Part shown: positions 43,337 to 55,855 of the stretch, one piece after another
How the letters are laid out: each line of letters begins with the position of its first letter
Numbering within the stretch: position 1 is the first letter of the stretch
Assembly (NCBI RefSeq): GCF_954871325.1
Contig: NC_088778.1
Location: 15,589,666-15,653,665, forward strand
DNA from: Gordionus sp. m RMFG-2023
Taxonomy: Eukaryota; Nematomorpha; Gordioida; Chordodea; Parachordodidae
Length of the DNA: 64,000 nucleotides
Reading direction: 5' to 3'
Made by a program: the position numbers and the translations under genes
The notes under the pieces: generated by a model
Told to the model about the DNA's origin: nothing
The model's database searches: none
Seen by the model: only the letters and a program-made list of their open reading frames with translations

Positions 43337-44133
43337 CTTAAAATTCGTATAAAATATATTTAGGTCTTAAAATACATATAATTTTAAAGAATATATAATA
43401 TGAATGTGTGCCTATTTATATATTTAATATTATGTCTAAAGGATGATTTTAATTTACTTTTGTAAAACTATAAGTTAGGAGGACAGTTGAACCTTAATAT
43501 ATTATCGTTTACAAAAGTAAAATTAACCATTAAATCTGGTCACGTTTAGACTTAACTTATCAGTAAAAATATAATTTTTGGTTGTATAAAAGTTCAACCC
43601 CAATATTTCAAGATTGTGATACTGAGGTATTAAATCGATTGGATTATTCATTTTTTATTTTAGAAAGCTTTGAAATTTAATATATTCGATATTTTTCGGT
43701 TTAGAAATTTTCTAAAATCTTGAATACTGAAAGTTTATATTTATGATTTACAAATTTATTACAGGCAAGGCTGGGCAATTTGTATTTTGGACCGCATGAA
43801 ATTTTACAAACAGAAAAAATCTTCTACACTTCTTCGCGGGACGTGGGCCTGTGCTAATTCTATAATACATTCGCTTTTGTTACACTCACAGGTGTAAAAA
43901 ATTAAAATCAGACAAGCTAAATATTCTAATCTATCTTGTTTATTTTTTGTATTTACTTTTAATTGAAATATTTAAATATATCCATATTTAGAATAGTTCT
44001 TTATTTAACTAACATGCTATAAAACACTCTTAACTTTTAAGCCTGACCTCCGCTAATATTTATTTTATAATAAATATCATTTTTTTTAAACCACGATATG
44101 GATAATTTAGGGCAAATTAAACGTGTTAAATGT
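43337..44133. other. Intron or spacer, with a hAT-like end
   Basis: Mostly AT-rich. At 43,765-43,860 a more GC-rich piece (GCAAGGCTGGGCAATTTG to CTTCGCGGGACGTGGGCC) looks like the end of another hAT-type MITE, without a partner that I could find. Confidence 0.4.
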
Positions 44134-44141
44134 ATAATTTG

Positions 44142-46163
44142 CAGAGTTGTTTAAATAACCTTTTAAATGGATCAGATACAGAGACAGATATACGCCTGAA
44201 AAGTTATCTAGATAGAGATACATCGTCTAAAAAGTTATCTAGATACAGACACAATTTTTATTATACTCTTATATAAGGATTGCATAAACCTAAATTAGGA
44301 TCCTATTGTGAAAATTCATGAAATGAGCTAAAACATTTACTCGATATCACATTTATCAAAATATAACTAAAATAATGATTTTTAGATTTTAATATAATAA
44401 TATAATTATGAAAATATATGATTAAATGATTATAAATAATTATTAGATTTCAGTAATTAAATATTTTCAAAATTTTGATCTAAGGCTTCCTTGTTTATCT
44501 GTAAAGGCATTTTTAGCTACACTAAAAAGTTTTTCTACCTAAGCGCTTGAAGGGATTGTGGTGTTATATTTTATGAATAACAATTTTATATCAGGATATT
44601 CTTTAAAATACTAAAATATCGACATTCATTTTTGTTGTTGAGTATCAAAATTTATATCATTATTGACAATCTTATTATTGACGTCAATAGTGGCAACAAG
44701 ATTCAATGTGTGATTGACACAACATTGATGATTAGGTAAACTATATGATTCTGATATTTAAAAATCCTGACCAATAGTATAAAGATTTTATATTGGTATT
44801 GGTACAGCTTCTTCATTTTCCAGATCATCCATGGATTCACTAGTATTTTTAATTAGCTTGAAAACTCTATAATAAATAATTATATATTTATTTATATTCA
44901 TAATAAAATAAACCTAAAAACTTTGAGAAAATTTTTGGCATTGTCAATAATGGTCTTTGAGATTTTATTTTGAAGGCAATAATTCTTTGCTATATCTTGT
45001 AAATTCTTTGCTATTTTATCATATGCATGACTACCAGTCATTATTTTACAAGCCAACGATACACTTTTTCTTTTCCTACTTGTTGGATCTATATATAGTG
45101 CAGTGACTTCTATGTATGAACTAAAAATTAACATTTCTTAAAACTACTTAAATAATTTGTTCTTAATTATTATACAAATTTAAATGTTAGCTATACCGGC
45201 GATAGGAACTCCAACAATCTGTGTTGTGTTTTTTATCATTTTTATAAATGAAGGATTTTCAACAATTGAAAATTGCTGAATGCTAGCTATAATAAAAGCA
45301 GTTATTAAATCATCTAAAGTAGTTTGTGTTCAAGTCTGATGTCTTAACTAAAATATTGGACAATGAGCCTAGTACAAAATTTTCTTTAATAGATTTATTC
45401 TCCTTCCCCTTTTTTATTTTAATCAACAGTGTTTGATGTTTTCTCTTAATATTTAAAATTACAATTGTAAACATTTATTTAGTATCTATGCCCTTAAATG
45501 TTTTACAATGTTGCAAGTTGAGGTAATGCTAACTGAAATTTTCTTATTTTTTGGTAGACATAACAATTTTACTATCAGAGATTTGTTTTCTTTACTTTGA
45601 GATATTATTTTAAAATATGCTCTATAAATTGGCCATGGAAAAACAATGCCTGAATTTGCCGATGCTACATTGATTATTACTTCTTCCTCTTCATCACTAT
45701 AAATATTAATCTAAAATAAATTTTAAAAATTATAATAAAATGGAATTAACCAATTCAATTGAAAATAAAAATGGCAGATTCCTTGAGATGGATTGTGATA
45801 TTAAAATTTGTTTGGTTTATTGATAAACTCTCACATAATATTTAATGAATATTTATGTATATTTTTTTTATATATAAGTTTTAATATATTATATATATAT
45901 AAATAATTTTTTATTATAGTTGTCTTAATATTCTTTAATATATTTAAATTATATGCTCATATGTAATAAAATAAATTTTGCATTCAAGTATTTTTATTCA
46001 TAATATAAAAAAGCGTTAAATAAAGGTCCATTAAAATGTATCTTAAAAATTATCTAGAAACAGATACGGATACCTCTAAAATAATATCTAGATACAGATA
46101 CGTTAACAATGATCTACATTTTTATGTGTAAATACAGTATCTAGATAATACAACAACTCTGAT
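44142..46163 (-). mobile_element. Ac-like hAT, 2.0 kb
   Basis: It begins CAGAGTTGTTTAAATAACC and ends CAACAACTCTG, with the perfect target duplication ATAATTTG at 44,134-44,141 and 46,164-46,171. Near both ends are repeats of TATCTAGATACAGATAC-like motifs (44,170-44,250 and 46,050-46,150), typical subterminal sites. The transposase is on the minus strand. It lies in what appears to be an intron of the unknown minus-strand gene. Confidence 0.93.
44470..45720 (-). pseudogene. Ac-like hAT transposase, broken
   Basis: The core at 44,898-45,134 reads VTALYIDPTSRKRKSVSLAC, then KIMTGSHAYDKIAKNL and IIDNAKNFLKVF. In active relatives this is VTAHWID, LACKRFKGSHTYD and TDNGSNFVKAF, so the metal-binding Asp region is recognisable with changed neighbours. 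The C-terminal end at about 44,470-44,560 has VEKLFSVAKNAFTDKQGSL. Upstream pieces extend to about 45,720. Parts between are missing or out of frame. Confidence 0.8.
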
Positions 46164-46198
46164 AATTTGTTAAAATAAATAAATAAAAAATAACTCAC

Positions 46199-46262
46199 TC
46201 TTTATATTCATTCAGCGATGAGTAGTTTATGTCTGGAGAAGTGATTGGAGGGGTTATCATTT
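46199..46262 (-). CDS. Probable exon of the unknown minus-strand gene
   Basis: On the minus strand, after the acceptor TTATAAG, the frame reads MITPPITSPDINYSSLNEYK and ends at a strong donor (AAAGA/GTGAGT). It is short but has one of the best donor sites in the window. It follows the block at about 46,600-46,733 in the direction of transcription. Confidence 0.45.
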
Positions 46263-46599
46263 CTTATAATAGATGTCAATGCCATATAAAAAATAATTTT
46301 TAAAAATTAGTATATTATCCTTATTCCTTAAAAAAATAAAATAAATAAGGATTATCTCAAAATTGCCTGCCTAATATATAACTTTTTTTAGTCAATATAG
46401 TATCGTTTTCAGAGACAAAATATTATTATACAAAGTGTTTTCTCACCATCTTATTAAAATTGAAAAAGATAAAAAAGTAATTATTTCCAGGAAAGGATAC
46501 TATATTACTAGAAAAAATTATAGTTATATTATAATTATTTTTAACCATAAAATATGATTAATAGTTTGATCATAATGTATATATTATAAATATTACTGG

Positions 46600-46733
46600 T
46601 ATTCCAATCAATATATTCATATCCTATTGGAGCTTGCAATTTTAATTCTTTACCATTCACTTTATTTGAACTTTCATTGGTTTTGTTCTCATCGAATCTG
46701 AACTCATTTTCTTCTTGTAAGTTTCCAGAATCT
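46600..46733 (-). CDS. Probable exon of the unknown minus-strand gene
   Basis: The minus-strand block reads SGNLQEENEFRFDENKTNES then SNKVNGKELKLQAPIGYEY and IDWNT. It follows an acceptor (TTTTGAG) and ends near a donor-like ACCA/GTAATA. The residues are polar and acidic with potential N-glycosylation sites (NKTN, NESS). Joined in order with the exon at 46,199 it would be the most upstream part seen. The family is unknown. Confidence 0.45.
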
Positions 46734-47011
46734 CAAAATGAATATAAATATTTTCTATTATTATCATGTATGTATTTAAAATTTATAATATCTTTCTAAA
46801 TATTCATTTAAATATTCATTTAAAATAATAATTTTCACTTAAAATTAATCAAAAGAAATTTTATATTCTCTTAAATAAGTTGGTTTCATAAATAATAAAT
46901 TATAATGGTAAAACACAACATATAAACACATTTAAGTAATAAATTACTTATGCGATAAGATAATTATATATAAAACGGATGGCACAATATAAAAGTTCAA
47001 AATAGTGACAA

Positions 47012-49999
47012 CATAGTTGTAGTCAGGGGGGTGGGCGAGGGGAAATTCCCCTTTCCCTTCAGAAATATATCACTTTTTTGTGAATATCATTTTGAGCTAA
47101 TAAAAAATATCCTCCCCAACACAAAAATGTGTGCATATATCTTAAACAATAATTAGAAAGAAAGAATATAGAAGTTTATATTTTTTAAACTGTCTTAAGA
47201 CAAATGTGAAATTTATTATAATTACTATTAATAGATCCATAAAATTACTAAATAATATAATATATCAAATATAATTTTTTTTAAAGTGAATAACTTTAAT
47301 GTATTTTTCTTAATATAAGTAAAATTTAAATAAATTATTGATAAAATTAAATTATAAATTAAGTTAAAAAAAATTAACGCCCAATACAAACAGTCGACTA
47401 TTATGTGTCGTAGATTTACAGTATATTGACAATCAAATAATTTTCACCAGTAGTGAATTATATAATTTACAGAAGATTATAAAATATTGACATGGAAATC
47501 ATAAAATATCTTTTAAAGAATGTAAATGAAAAAAATAATTCTATACTTAAATACACTTATCGATAATTTCCTAACAGAATAAAATATTGTTACATTCATT
47601 TAAACATATGAATTATAATTTTTAAAATTTTAGTTCAACCAATATCAGTCCTTTTTATTATTATTATTTAACAATATAATTCCTAAGTGGGTACTATGAA
47701 TGTTGAATATGGAATGGGTTATTGATTATTTTCAAAGTTGGATATAAAGTTTATTGATGTGTGATTGTTTTTGTAGTGGTATTTTTTATTTTATTTAATC
47801 ATATGCTTATTTCTAGGATCTCACAATGAGAAATAAAAGTAAAATAAACATAGCCAACATAACTCTTACATGATCAAGTTTTTTTTAAATCGGGCATGGG
47901 CTTTTTATCTCTCCTATTATTTCCCATGGATGTAGCTTTTAAGTAAGGAGCTTTGCCTCTTGATGATAAAACAATAGTGATTATGCTAGAGAAAAATGAT
48001 CCTATCATTTAGATAGTCCCAATAAGTAGTGTATTTTAACATTATATTTATATTTTTTTTAGTTATGTTGATGAGATCTGCAATAAATTTTATTATAATT
48101 TATTGATCAATAATTCTATCTTATAGATAATACATTCAAAAGTACAAAATTTGAAATCTGGTTAAATTTTCTTATATTTTAAAAATATGTATGTAATTAA
48201 TTAAAGAACTTTACCATGCTATTTTACAATTAAGAAAAAATGCTGATTGTGAATATAGCAAGATTTTTAACATGGTTCAAAAAAAGGTGCATTCATATAA
48301 TACGATAATAAATATGCCAAGAATTGTATCAAGACATAGGAATAAAATTTCCACAAAATCAGTTGAGGAGTATTAGGGGAGACCGGGGTACATTGAGTAC
48401 AGGGGGACATTCTAATTATAATTTGAGCTATTATTTTATAAGACTGGAAATTTGAGCCTAACATAGATAATTTAGTCATACATGAATGGCTAAAAAAGAT
48501 TTGAAAAATATTTAGTTTTTTAATTTTTACAGAAGAAAATGTGTTTTGGCATACCAAAAGTAATAAAAAATATTTGCAAACTTTATCGTTTATATTTATA
48601 AATAAAGCTTCAAAAATCATAATAAATAAATTTTAGGAAAGCCTAAACCCAATTTTCCAATCTGGCAAACTTTCAGAATCAATAAACATGAATTAATATG
48701 ATTTTGGATGATATTTATAAAGTTAGTGGGCTCGGTCATAGTTGGTCATAGTATAGTTGGGACACGCAATTTTAGCTCATTTTATAAACAATTTTATTAT
48801 TTTATTATTAATTTAGTATTGTGAATAATGAATAATTAAATACTTATCTTTCGCTATGTTTATGATTAAAAAAAAAAATTTTTTTCATTTTTTTCTTTAC
48901 AATTTTTTTTTCCCCAAAATAAATTTCCTAAATTTTGCTAAAATTTTTTTTATATAGTTATTGATTATGAATTACAATATTATCAATAAAATCATATGTG
49001 TCATAGTCTCTAGTCTTACTGGATTACTGATTTTAAATTTTTAAATTTATTTAGACCTCTATTTCACGAGTGTCCCAACTATCACATATGTGTGTCCCAA
49101 CGAACACAGAGTCTGTCATAGTTGGGACAAAAAAATTTTTTTTTTTAAATTCAATTTTCTAAAAAAATATAATCTTCATAAAATATATATTAATTATTTC
49201 AAATAGCCTATACTTCTGGGATTCAGAAGATGTTTTAATTATTCAGATTAGTCTATTAATATTAAAATTATTAAGGTTTGAACGAAAAGTGTCCCAACCA
49301 TCCCCGGTCTCCCCTACTAAATTACGATTTTATCACTTATGGATACATTTTTAACTCAAATTAGAGAACGCTTATTGAAGCATAAACTGTTGCAATAACT
49401 TTCAAATTTTGTTATCCTCTAATCCATCAGTGAGCATCTCGGATGAGATTAGAGATAAAATTCACTATTTATATACGTTTTATTTGCAAGATAATTGGAA
49501 GTAATTTGAATTATAATATTGGTATGCAAGCTTAAAAAGAATGGACATTAAGTCTGAGAATGCACTAAGTGCACTCAATGTTTGTAAACACAAATTAATA
49601 AACTTTCCAAACATCAAAATTATTTTAAAATTTAGCATGCCTCCATATTATGACATGTATTAATGAAAGAACTTTCTCGAATTTCCGAAGGCTAAAAATA
49701 TATTTGCGAAATACTACCTCGCAAAATCTACCACGTTTTTGTATTAATGTATATATATGTATATGTAACTTATTATATTTTGTATAAGCTAATAAAAATA
49801 TATTTCCTATTTGTTCCAGACTTATTTTTTGATATAATCTCTTAACCAATTTTGTATATTTTAAATAAAATATTTTTTTACTAAAATTAACCTCCCATTT
49901 TGTAAACATATTTTATAACTATATATAGACTAAGAAAGCGAGCCGAAAGAAATTTATTAATCCCCCCCCCCCCATAGAAAAATTCTGGCTACGCCTATG
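47012..49999 (+). mobile_element. TTF-type hAT with nested MITE
   Basis: The left end CATAGTTGTAGTCAGGGGGG and the complement of the right end, CATAGGCGTAGCCAGAATTT, pair as a terminal inverted repeat, each followed by a G run. The flanks AGTGACAA (47,004-47,011) and AATGACAA (50,000-50,007) match at seven of eight bases. Most of the interior is degenerate, but the plus-strand C-terminus near 49,640-49,750 reads TCINERTFSNFRRLKIYLRN then TTSQNLPRF, the dimerisation block of TTF-type transposases. It contains the pogo-family MITE at 48,376-49,314. Confidence 0.85.
48376..49314. mobile_element. Pogo-family non-autonomous element
   Basis: It starts GGGGAGACCGGGGTACATTG and ends CCATCCCCGGTCTCCCC, with TA at 48,374-48,375 and 49,315-49,316. 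Short repeats of GTCATAGTTGGGACA and its complement TGTCCCAACTATCAC recur inside (48,740-48,770 and 49,070-49,130, again near 49,290). No transposase is left. The ends are the same as those of the element at 37,651. Confidence 0.88.
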
Positions 50000-50007
50000 A
50001 ATGACAA

Positions 50008-51350
50008 GTATATAAGCATTTGGTCTTATCCAAATTTTCTTACATTTAACTTAACATATCCCTCTAAATCCAAAAATAATTATACCTGATCTAACATGTT
50101 AAAAATTATAGTTTCTTCAGTTAGAAGACCATAAATTTAAAATAATTAATACTTGTAGTTATTACATATACAATAATATCAGGAGTATAATTTTACTATA
50201 CTATTGAGACTCGACAAGGTCCCGGTCTATAGTTACAAAATTGATATCATTACATACTTAAAATTTCCAATATCTTTTTAAAATATTCATCTAAAATTAT
50301 AATTAAATTCCTCAAAATTAATAAAAAAGATATTTTACCATCCCTAATACGTTGTTTGACAAAAAAAGTTATAATGGAACACATATATGTGTTTTGAAGA
50401 TCGAAATTCTACTCATTTTTATTAATCCCCTTATTACTCGGTTGATATCGCTTGGTTATTATTTGGTTCTATCTATCTTTACTTCAATAATTTTCTCAGG
50501 GAGTGCAAATTTTAAAAAAAACACCCTATAATTTGATTGATACTTTTTTAATAATAATTGTATTTTATAACTAAAAATATATTTTTATTGGGAGAGAGGT
50601 TAATGTAAAGTAGTATATGATTGATATTATTTTGATTTAGACTAAAATGATTTATATTCTTTAAATCCAAATTTACATAAGAAATTAAATCACGTGAGAA
50701 CTATATAATATTATTAGAATTGGTAAATTAAAAAAATTCTAAAATTAATTATTTAAATTATAAATTAATCCGAAATTTAATAAAAATTTAGAAGAATAAA
50801 AATGAAAAAAAATTCCGCCGGCTCCTTAATCCAAAATTTTGATAATAATCGCTAAACTACACCTATCTATGATACATAGCATTGGCACAAACAACCAATG
50901 GCATAACAATCTCGGGGTATTTCGCTAAAATTTTCCTTGAGGCCCTTATCTTAATTATTATTTTTATTAATATATAATATAGATTAAGCTAAATATAATT
51001 TAATTTCATTAAATTATTGCAAATATATAAAAGTAATTACATAATTAACAATAATAATTCAAAGGAAGAAAATTAAAATGATATTTAATAAATTTAAAAT
51101 AGTTTTTCGATATCTCTAAGTTGATGCAAAATTATTGAATATTATATCTATATGAAGAGCTTAGGCGTAACTAATATAATAACCAAACTAAATTACTCAG
51201 CTCATTACATTTGTAAGATAGAACTTCGAAGTAGATGCGATTTCGACGTTCATCAATATTCTTTTCAATCAATATAAACCTTGTTAAATCTTTAATGTTT
51301 TACATTTATTTATTTCTTTATTAAATGTAGTAAGGAAATTAATAATTTTA
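50008..51350. other. Spacer, unassigned
   Basis: AT-rich. Sequence around 50,250-50,340 resembles 46,790-46,870, so some of the exon-bearing region may be duplicated. The piece around 50,810-50,950 is more balanced (TTCCGCCGGCTCCTTAATCC to GGGGTATTTCGC) and looks like a transposon end, without a partner. Confidence 0.35.
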
Positions 51351-51357
51351 TAAGGAA

Positions 51358-51585
51358 TATAGTTGAGTAAGGGCTAAATGTCAGTTATTTAGCTCAATCT
51401 TCAGGCGCCTGCCGGACAAAAATATATTAACCTTAAGGCGTTTTAATTTATATTAGTTTCTTTCAAACTTGAGTTGATCCTTGAGGTCAAAATGAGAGCT
51501 TTCGGCTAAAAACTTGGTTAACCGATTTTTTACACTACTAAAAATCGGCCTAAACGGCTAAAAATATAGTAATTACTCAACTATA
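51358..51585. mobile_element. Small MITE, 228 bp
   Basis: Perfect 13-bp inverted ends TATAGTTGAGTAA and TTACTCAACTATA enclose a piece with GCGCCTGCCGG and a second short palindrome near 51,500-51,570 (CGGCTAAAAA / TTTTTAGCCG-like). There is no coding capacity. Confidence 0.6.
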
Positions 51586-52157
51586 GTTGGGAATCTGCTT
51601 ATTCACAAGAATTTTAGCTTTATTATATAGTGTTTCTTAAGACAGATATTTGAGATTCTTAGGATTAAAAATTAGATGTGCTGACAATATATTTTATTCT
51701 TTTAAATCGATCATAAATCTGATTTGAGATAATATCGATATAGGCAAAATAGATATTGACTTTTGCGTATTTTCATCATAAATTTAACAAAACCAATCTG
51801 AAATAATTATCCTCAAACTCAAAATCAGACTATATTAAAAAGATATTAAATTTTAATTGATCATCAACCTTTATATAATATCTAATTGTAATTTTTAAAA
51901 AATAAAGAGAATAATTGTGAACTCAGAATTGTTCTTCGTGGAATTACTTAACAAAAAAACGCTAAATCAAACTAAAATAGGTCAAAGTAGTAATTACTTG
52001 ATCTAATAATTTTTTTAAAAAAAATTACATCTCACATAAATAGGAAACAATATTGAAAAAACTAGCGAAAATGAAAAAAGTTTAAATAAATAGAATATAA
52101 TATTGAAAAAAGTTAAAATAAATACGAAATAATTGGAACTCAGAAACCAAAAGGTAT
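51586..52157. other. Spacer
   Basis: AT-rich, with nothing recognised. Confidence 0.35.
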
Positions 52158-52159
52158 TA

Positions 52160-53560
52160 CAGGGTTTCCCATTAAAAAAGAAAAGTCCCAATCAAAAAAG
52201 GAAAAGTTTCAATCATAAAAGGAAAAGGTCCTATCAAAAAAGGAAAAGGGTCAATCATAAAAGGAAAAGGTTCAATCAAAAAAGTAGAAGGTCCAAACAA
52301 AAAAGGAAAATGGTCAATCAAAAAAGAAAAATTCCCAAAAAGAAGGGAAAAAGTCCGATCAAAAAAAGAAAATTGTGAAACAAAAAAGGAAAAGGTTCAA
52401 TCAAAAGGAAAATTCTCATTCAAAAAAGCAAAATAGTAATTTTTTAAAATTTTTTGTCAATTTTTCTTAAATTTTTATTTATTTTTGTTATTTCTTCTTA
52501 ATTTATATCTAAATTTTTGCGATTTCTTTACTTTTATTTTTCTTACTATATCTTCTCTCAATTGATTTTTCTTCTCATTTTTGATAATTCTTTTGTATTT
52601 TTAAAAATAATTTATAAATTTAGGTCCATTTTTTTAACAATTCTTTACCTTTCTTTTTCATCATACATACAATATTCTTTTTATGATTTTTTCATTGTAA
52701 TCTTTTACATACATTTCTTTCAATTTCTTTAAGTCATTTTTAATCTCTATTTTTTTTGAGCTTTTATCAAGTTTTCTTCTTCTCATTTTTGATAATTTTA
52801 AAAATAAGAATTTAAAGATGATTATATTTTATTAATTTTACATATCGTTAGGTATTACAGTTCAAACTTATTTAATTTTAAAAAGGTACATTATAATCAA
52901 ACGATTAATTTAATTTAGCAATTGTTGTTATATTGTCTGCCAAAAACATTAAATATAATTTTAAAAATTAATTATCAAAAATGAAAAGAAAAAAATGAGA
53001 AATGCTCAAAAAAAATAAAGATTAAAAATGACTTAAAGAGATTGAAAAGGTTAGAAATGTATGTAAAAGATTACAATGAAAAAATCATAAAAAGAATATT
53101 GTATGTATGATGAAAAAAAAACGTAAAGAATTGTTAAATGGACCTAAATTTTTAATTTATTTAATACAAAAGAATTATCAAAAATGAGAAGGAAAATAAA
53201 TTGAGAGAAGATATAGCAAGAAAAATAAAAGTAAAGAAAATCGCAAAAAGTTAGAAATAAATTGAGAAAAGATCAGTAAGAAAAAAAACGTAAAGAAATC
53301 GCAAAAATTTAGAAATAAATTAAGAAGGAATAACAAAAATAAATAAATATTTAAAAAAAATTGACAAAAAATTTTAAAAAATTACGATTTTCCTTTTTTG
53401 AATGGGAATTTTCCTTCTTCGATTGACACTTTTCCTTTTTTGTTTGGACCTTTTCCTTTTATGATTGACCCTTTTCCTTTTTTGATCGGACCTTTTCCTT
53501 TTATGATTGAAACCTTTCCCTTTTTGTTTGGGACTTTTCCTTTTTGAATGGGAAACCCTG
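52160..53560. mobile_element. Foldback-type element with minisatellite arms (copy 2)
   Basis: It begins CAGGGTTTCCCATTA and ends GAATGGGAAACCCTG, flanked by TA (52,158-52,159 and 53,561-53,562). The left arm (52,170-52,430) repeats CAAAAAAGGAAAAGTCC-type units about a dozen times and the right arm (53,385-53,555) carries the complementary array. The tracts inside pair over several hundred bases, for example TCTTTTTATGATTTTTTCAT on the left against ATGAAAAAATCATAAAAAGA on the right. It is smaller than copy 1 (1.4 against 2.1 kb) but has the same ends. Confidence 0.88.
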
Positions 53561-53826
53561 TATATGATTTTATTTAAAATTTATAATATATTTATTTATA
53601 CATTAAAATAGAACAAAGCTCTTATAACTGCTTTATCTCTACCAATGATTACTTGTACGATCTAAAGTAGTTTTATTGCTATGAAATATGTTAAAAATCT
53701 TGGATCAATAATGTGCGAAAAGAAATTGTTACCATTATGCATGATCAGTAGCCTAAATCTTGCAAAAATCTAGGAGATTGCAATTAGAATTTAACGTAAG
53801 TATTTTATTTTTTAATCAGAGCTATA

Positions 53827-54250
53827 GGGGAGACCGGGGATCTTATGAGCCCGGTTTTTGCCAGTCTTGGGGTTTTCTTCTAGAGTACTCAACTCTGGTT
53901 GATTTTTTATCCAAATATATATAACTACATTATGCATATGCGGCTATAATTTTTTATCATATAAAATGTTTATAACACAATATATGATTCCCTCAAAAGT
54001 AACTTTTTTAAATGCTGCAATTTATCAACCCCCCCCTCTTGGTTATGGGCCTGCAACAGGCTATTAATCATCAAATCTATACGTGCCCAAATCTTATTTT
54101 TATCTTAAAGTATATTTCCCCGTATGCATATTGGCACCTCTTTCAATTGATTTATAGTAAATGGGACTTGGAATTGTTATAATGAAATTTATAATACATT
54201 GCCTTCTTATATGAGCCCACCCATCACTAATTATGGTATTTTTATATAAT
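53827..54250. mobile_element. Pogo-family end, partner not found
   Basis: GGGGAGACCGGGGATCTTATG, preceded by TA at 53,825-53,826, is the same terminus as at 37,651 and 48,376. Motifs ATGAGCCCGG, TATGGGCCTGC and ATGAGCCCACCC recur over the next 400 bp in the manner of the repeats in the copy at 48,376. The opposite end was not seen, so it is truncated or diverged. The minus-strand open frame at 54,372-54,665 may be part of it. Confidence 0.55.
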
Positions 54251-54371
54251 CTTTAGGTTACTATATTTTTAATCCTTTCATATTCACTGTTTAGAAAATT
54301 TACTGACCAAATGTCTTGAAGCCTATTTTGAATGTAGGTTTTATAGATTGATATAATTTCTTCCAATTGAG

Positions 54372-54665
54372 TTATGGAAATGGACAATTTTTGACATACT
54401 TTTGTTTGTTTTGTTTCAAATGTATTGTTTTATTGTAAATAATTTCATTTTTATTTATATTATTGTTAGTTGAATTAAAATTAGAAGAGGAAGTTGGGCT
54501 TTCACTATTATCAACAATATCATTGGTGTGGTTATGATTGAACTTCGTCCTTATTGTGTCATTTATATTATTATATAATGTCCCAAATATTTGGTGCATT
54601 TCGAAATATGTAATGTCATCTTTGTTGAGTTGGGAAAACTGTATTTGAAATTGCAGTATTTGCAC
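54372..54665 (-). CDS. Low-complexity open frame, unknown
   Basis: The minus-strand frame of 97 codons starts QILQFQIQFSQLNKDDITYF and contains EMHQIFGTLYNNIN, followed by an Asn/Ser-rich tract. It has a normal ATG, but its codons are AT-rich like the background. It could be a fragment of a transposase of the element starting at 53,827 or a chance frame. Confidence 0.25.
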   Translation of the reverse strand: MQILQFQIQFSQLNKDDITYFEMHQIFGTLYNNINDTIRTKFNHNHTNDIVDNSESPTSSSNFNSTNNNINKNEIIYNKTIHLKQNKQKYVKNCPFP

Positions 54666-55855
54666 ATTAAAATACAGCCTTTATATTTTGAGATTTTTTT
54701 TTAAAATGGAACCAAAAACATCTGAATTGGTCAATTTAAATATTTAAAAACTTAAATATAATAAAATTATGATCCAAAAATTTTACTATAAATATTAAAT
54801 ATGATGAATTTATAAGATAAAATGAAAATAATAAGCAAATATAATCTAAAGTAAAACTAAAAAATAATAAATTGCTTAATCGTTCAGTTTAATGTTGTAA
54901 AATTATACTATAAATTGAAAATTTAAATTATGCTCAAGAAAATTGACCGTAACTCATTAAAATTTTAATTATTTATCTATATGAACTGACAGATTTGTTA
55001 AAAAAAATTATTAAGTTTTATGAAAACTCATTTTTAAATTATATTAAATTGACTTAATCCATATCTCTCAAACTTTTAATTACATATCTACGTTATGTTA
55101 TCTTCTTCACAAATAAATTATATAAAATGATATCTTATACTTGACTATTCCAATTTAATAGGTAATAATCATTTTATAAATAGTATCTTGTATTTATGAT
55201 ACTTTCATTTAGTAAAAGATACAAATCTAATATTTTTTTGATATTTTTATCTATATCTATGATTTCTTTTTCTTACAAAGAATCGGTATCTGTATCTAGA
55301 TTCTTTTTTTTGAGGACCTGCTTAATGCTACATGATATATTCAAAATTTACAAATAATATATAGGATTTATTAGGAATGAAACTTAAACCTCAACTGAAC
55401 CATTAAATAGTATTAACCATTACTATTTATATAACCTGAATCGTTATAAATGCTATAAAGAATGTAAACCGTTTGAACCCTTGTTACACAAATTGTTTAA
55501 GATTATTAACTTTTGATTAAAAAGTAGCAATCGCCATGTTTGGATATTTTTGTTTATTCATATTTGACGGGGCCGTGTACATTCAACTTAGCGCATGAAA
55601 AAATTTATTCTTTGTCCTTATCGATATAATTTAATAGAAAATAATCTTGAAAATATTTTAATTGTATGGCCTAAATAATATATTTTTTAGGAAATTATTT
55701 AAATTAATTATTTTATTCAATAAATATATAGTGTTTGGTTGTTATCTATAAATTACGTATATTTGAAAGTGCAATAATTATTTTAAAACGTTGGTTGCAT
55801 ATGTATGGGATTTAAAAGTTCATTTCCATCCGGTTTTAGTTTAAATTTTAAAACG
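54666..55855. other. Spacer with hAT-like remains
   Basis: GTATCTGTATCTAGATTC and similar motifs near 55,190-55,310 resemble the subterminal repeats of the hAT at 44,142. CTCAACTGAACCATTAAATA and GTTTGAACCCTTGTTAC near 55,390-55,490 resemble Ac-like hAT ends. These are probably old MITE pieces; no ends can be fixed. Confidence 0.4.

Noticed and set aside
48267-48620. 117-codon minus-strand frame with hydrophobic stretches.
   Set aside because: It crosses the end of a non-autonomous pogo-family element at 48,376 and has no family-like motif.
52133-52378. Lys/Arg-rich open frame that looks like a basic repeat protein.
   Set aside because: It is the translation of the AAAAAAGGAAAAGTCC arm array of a foldback element. 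The same applies to 27,852-28,073 on the minus strand.
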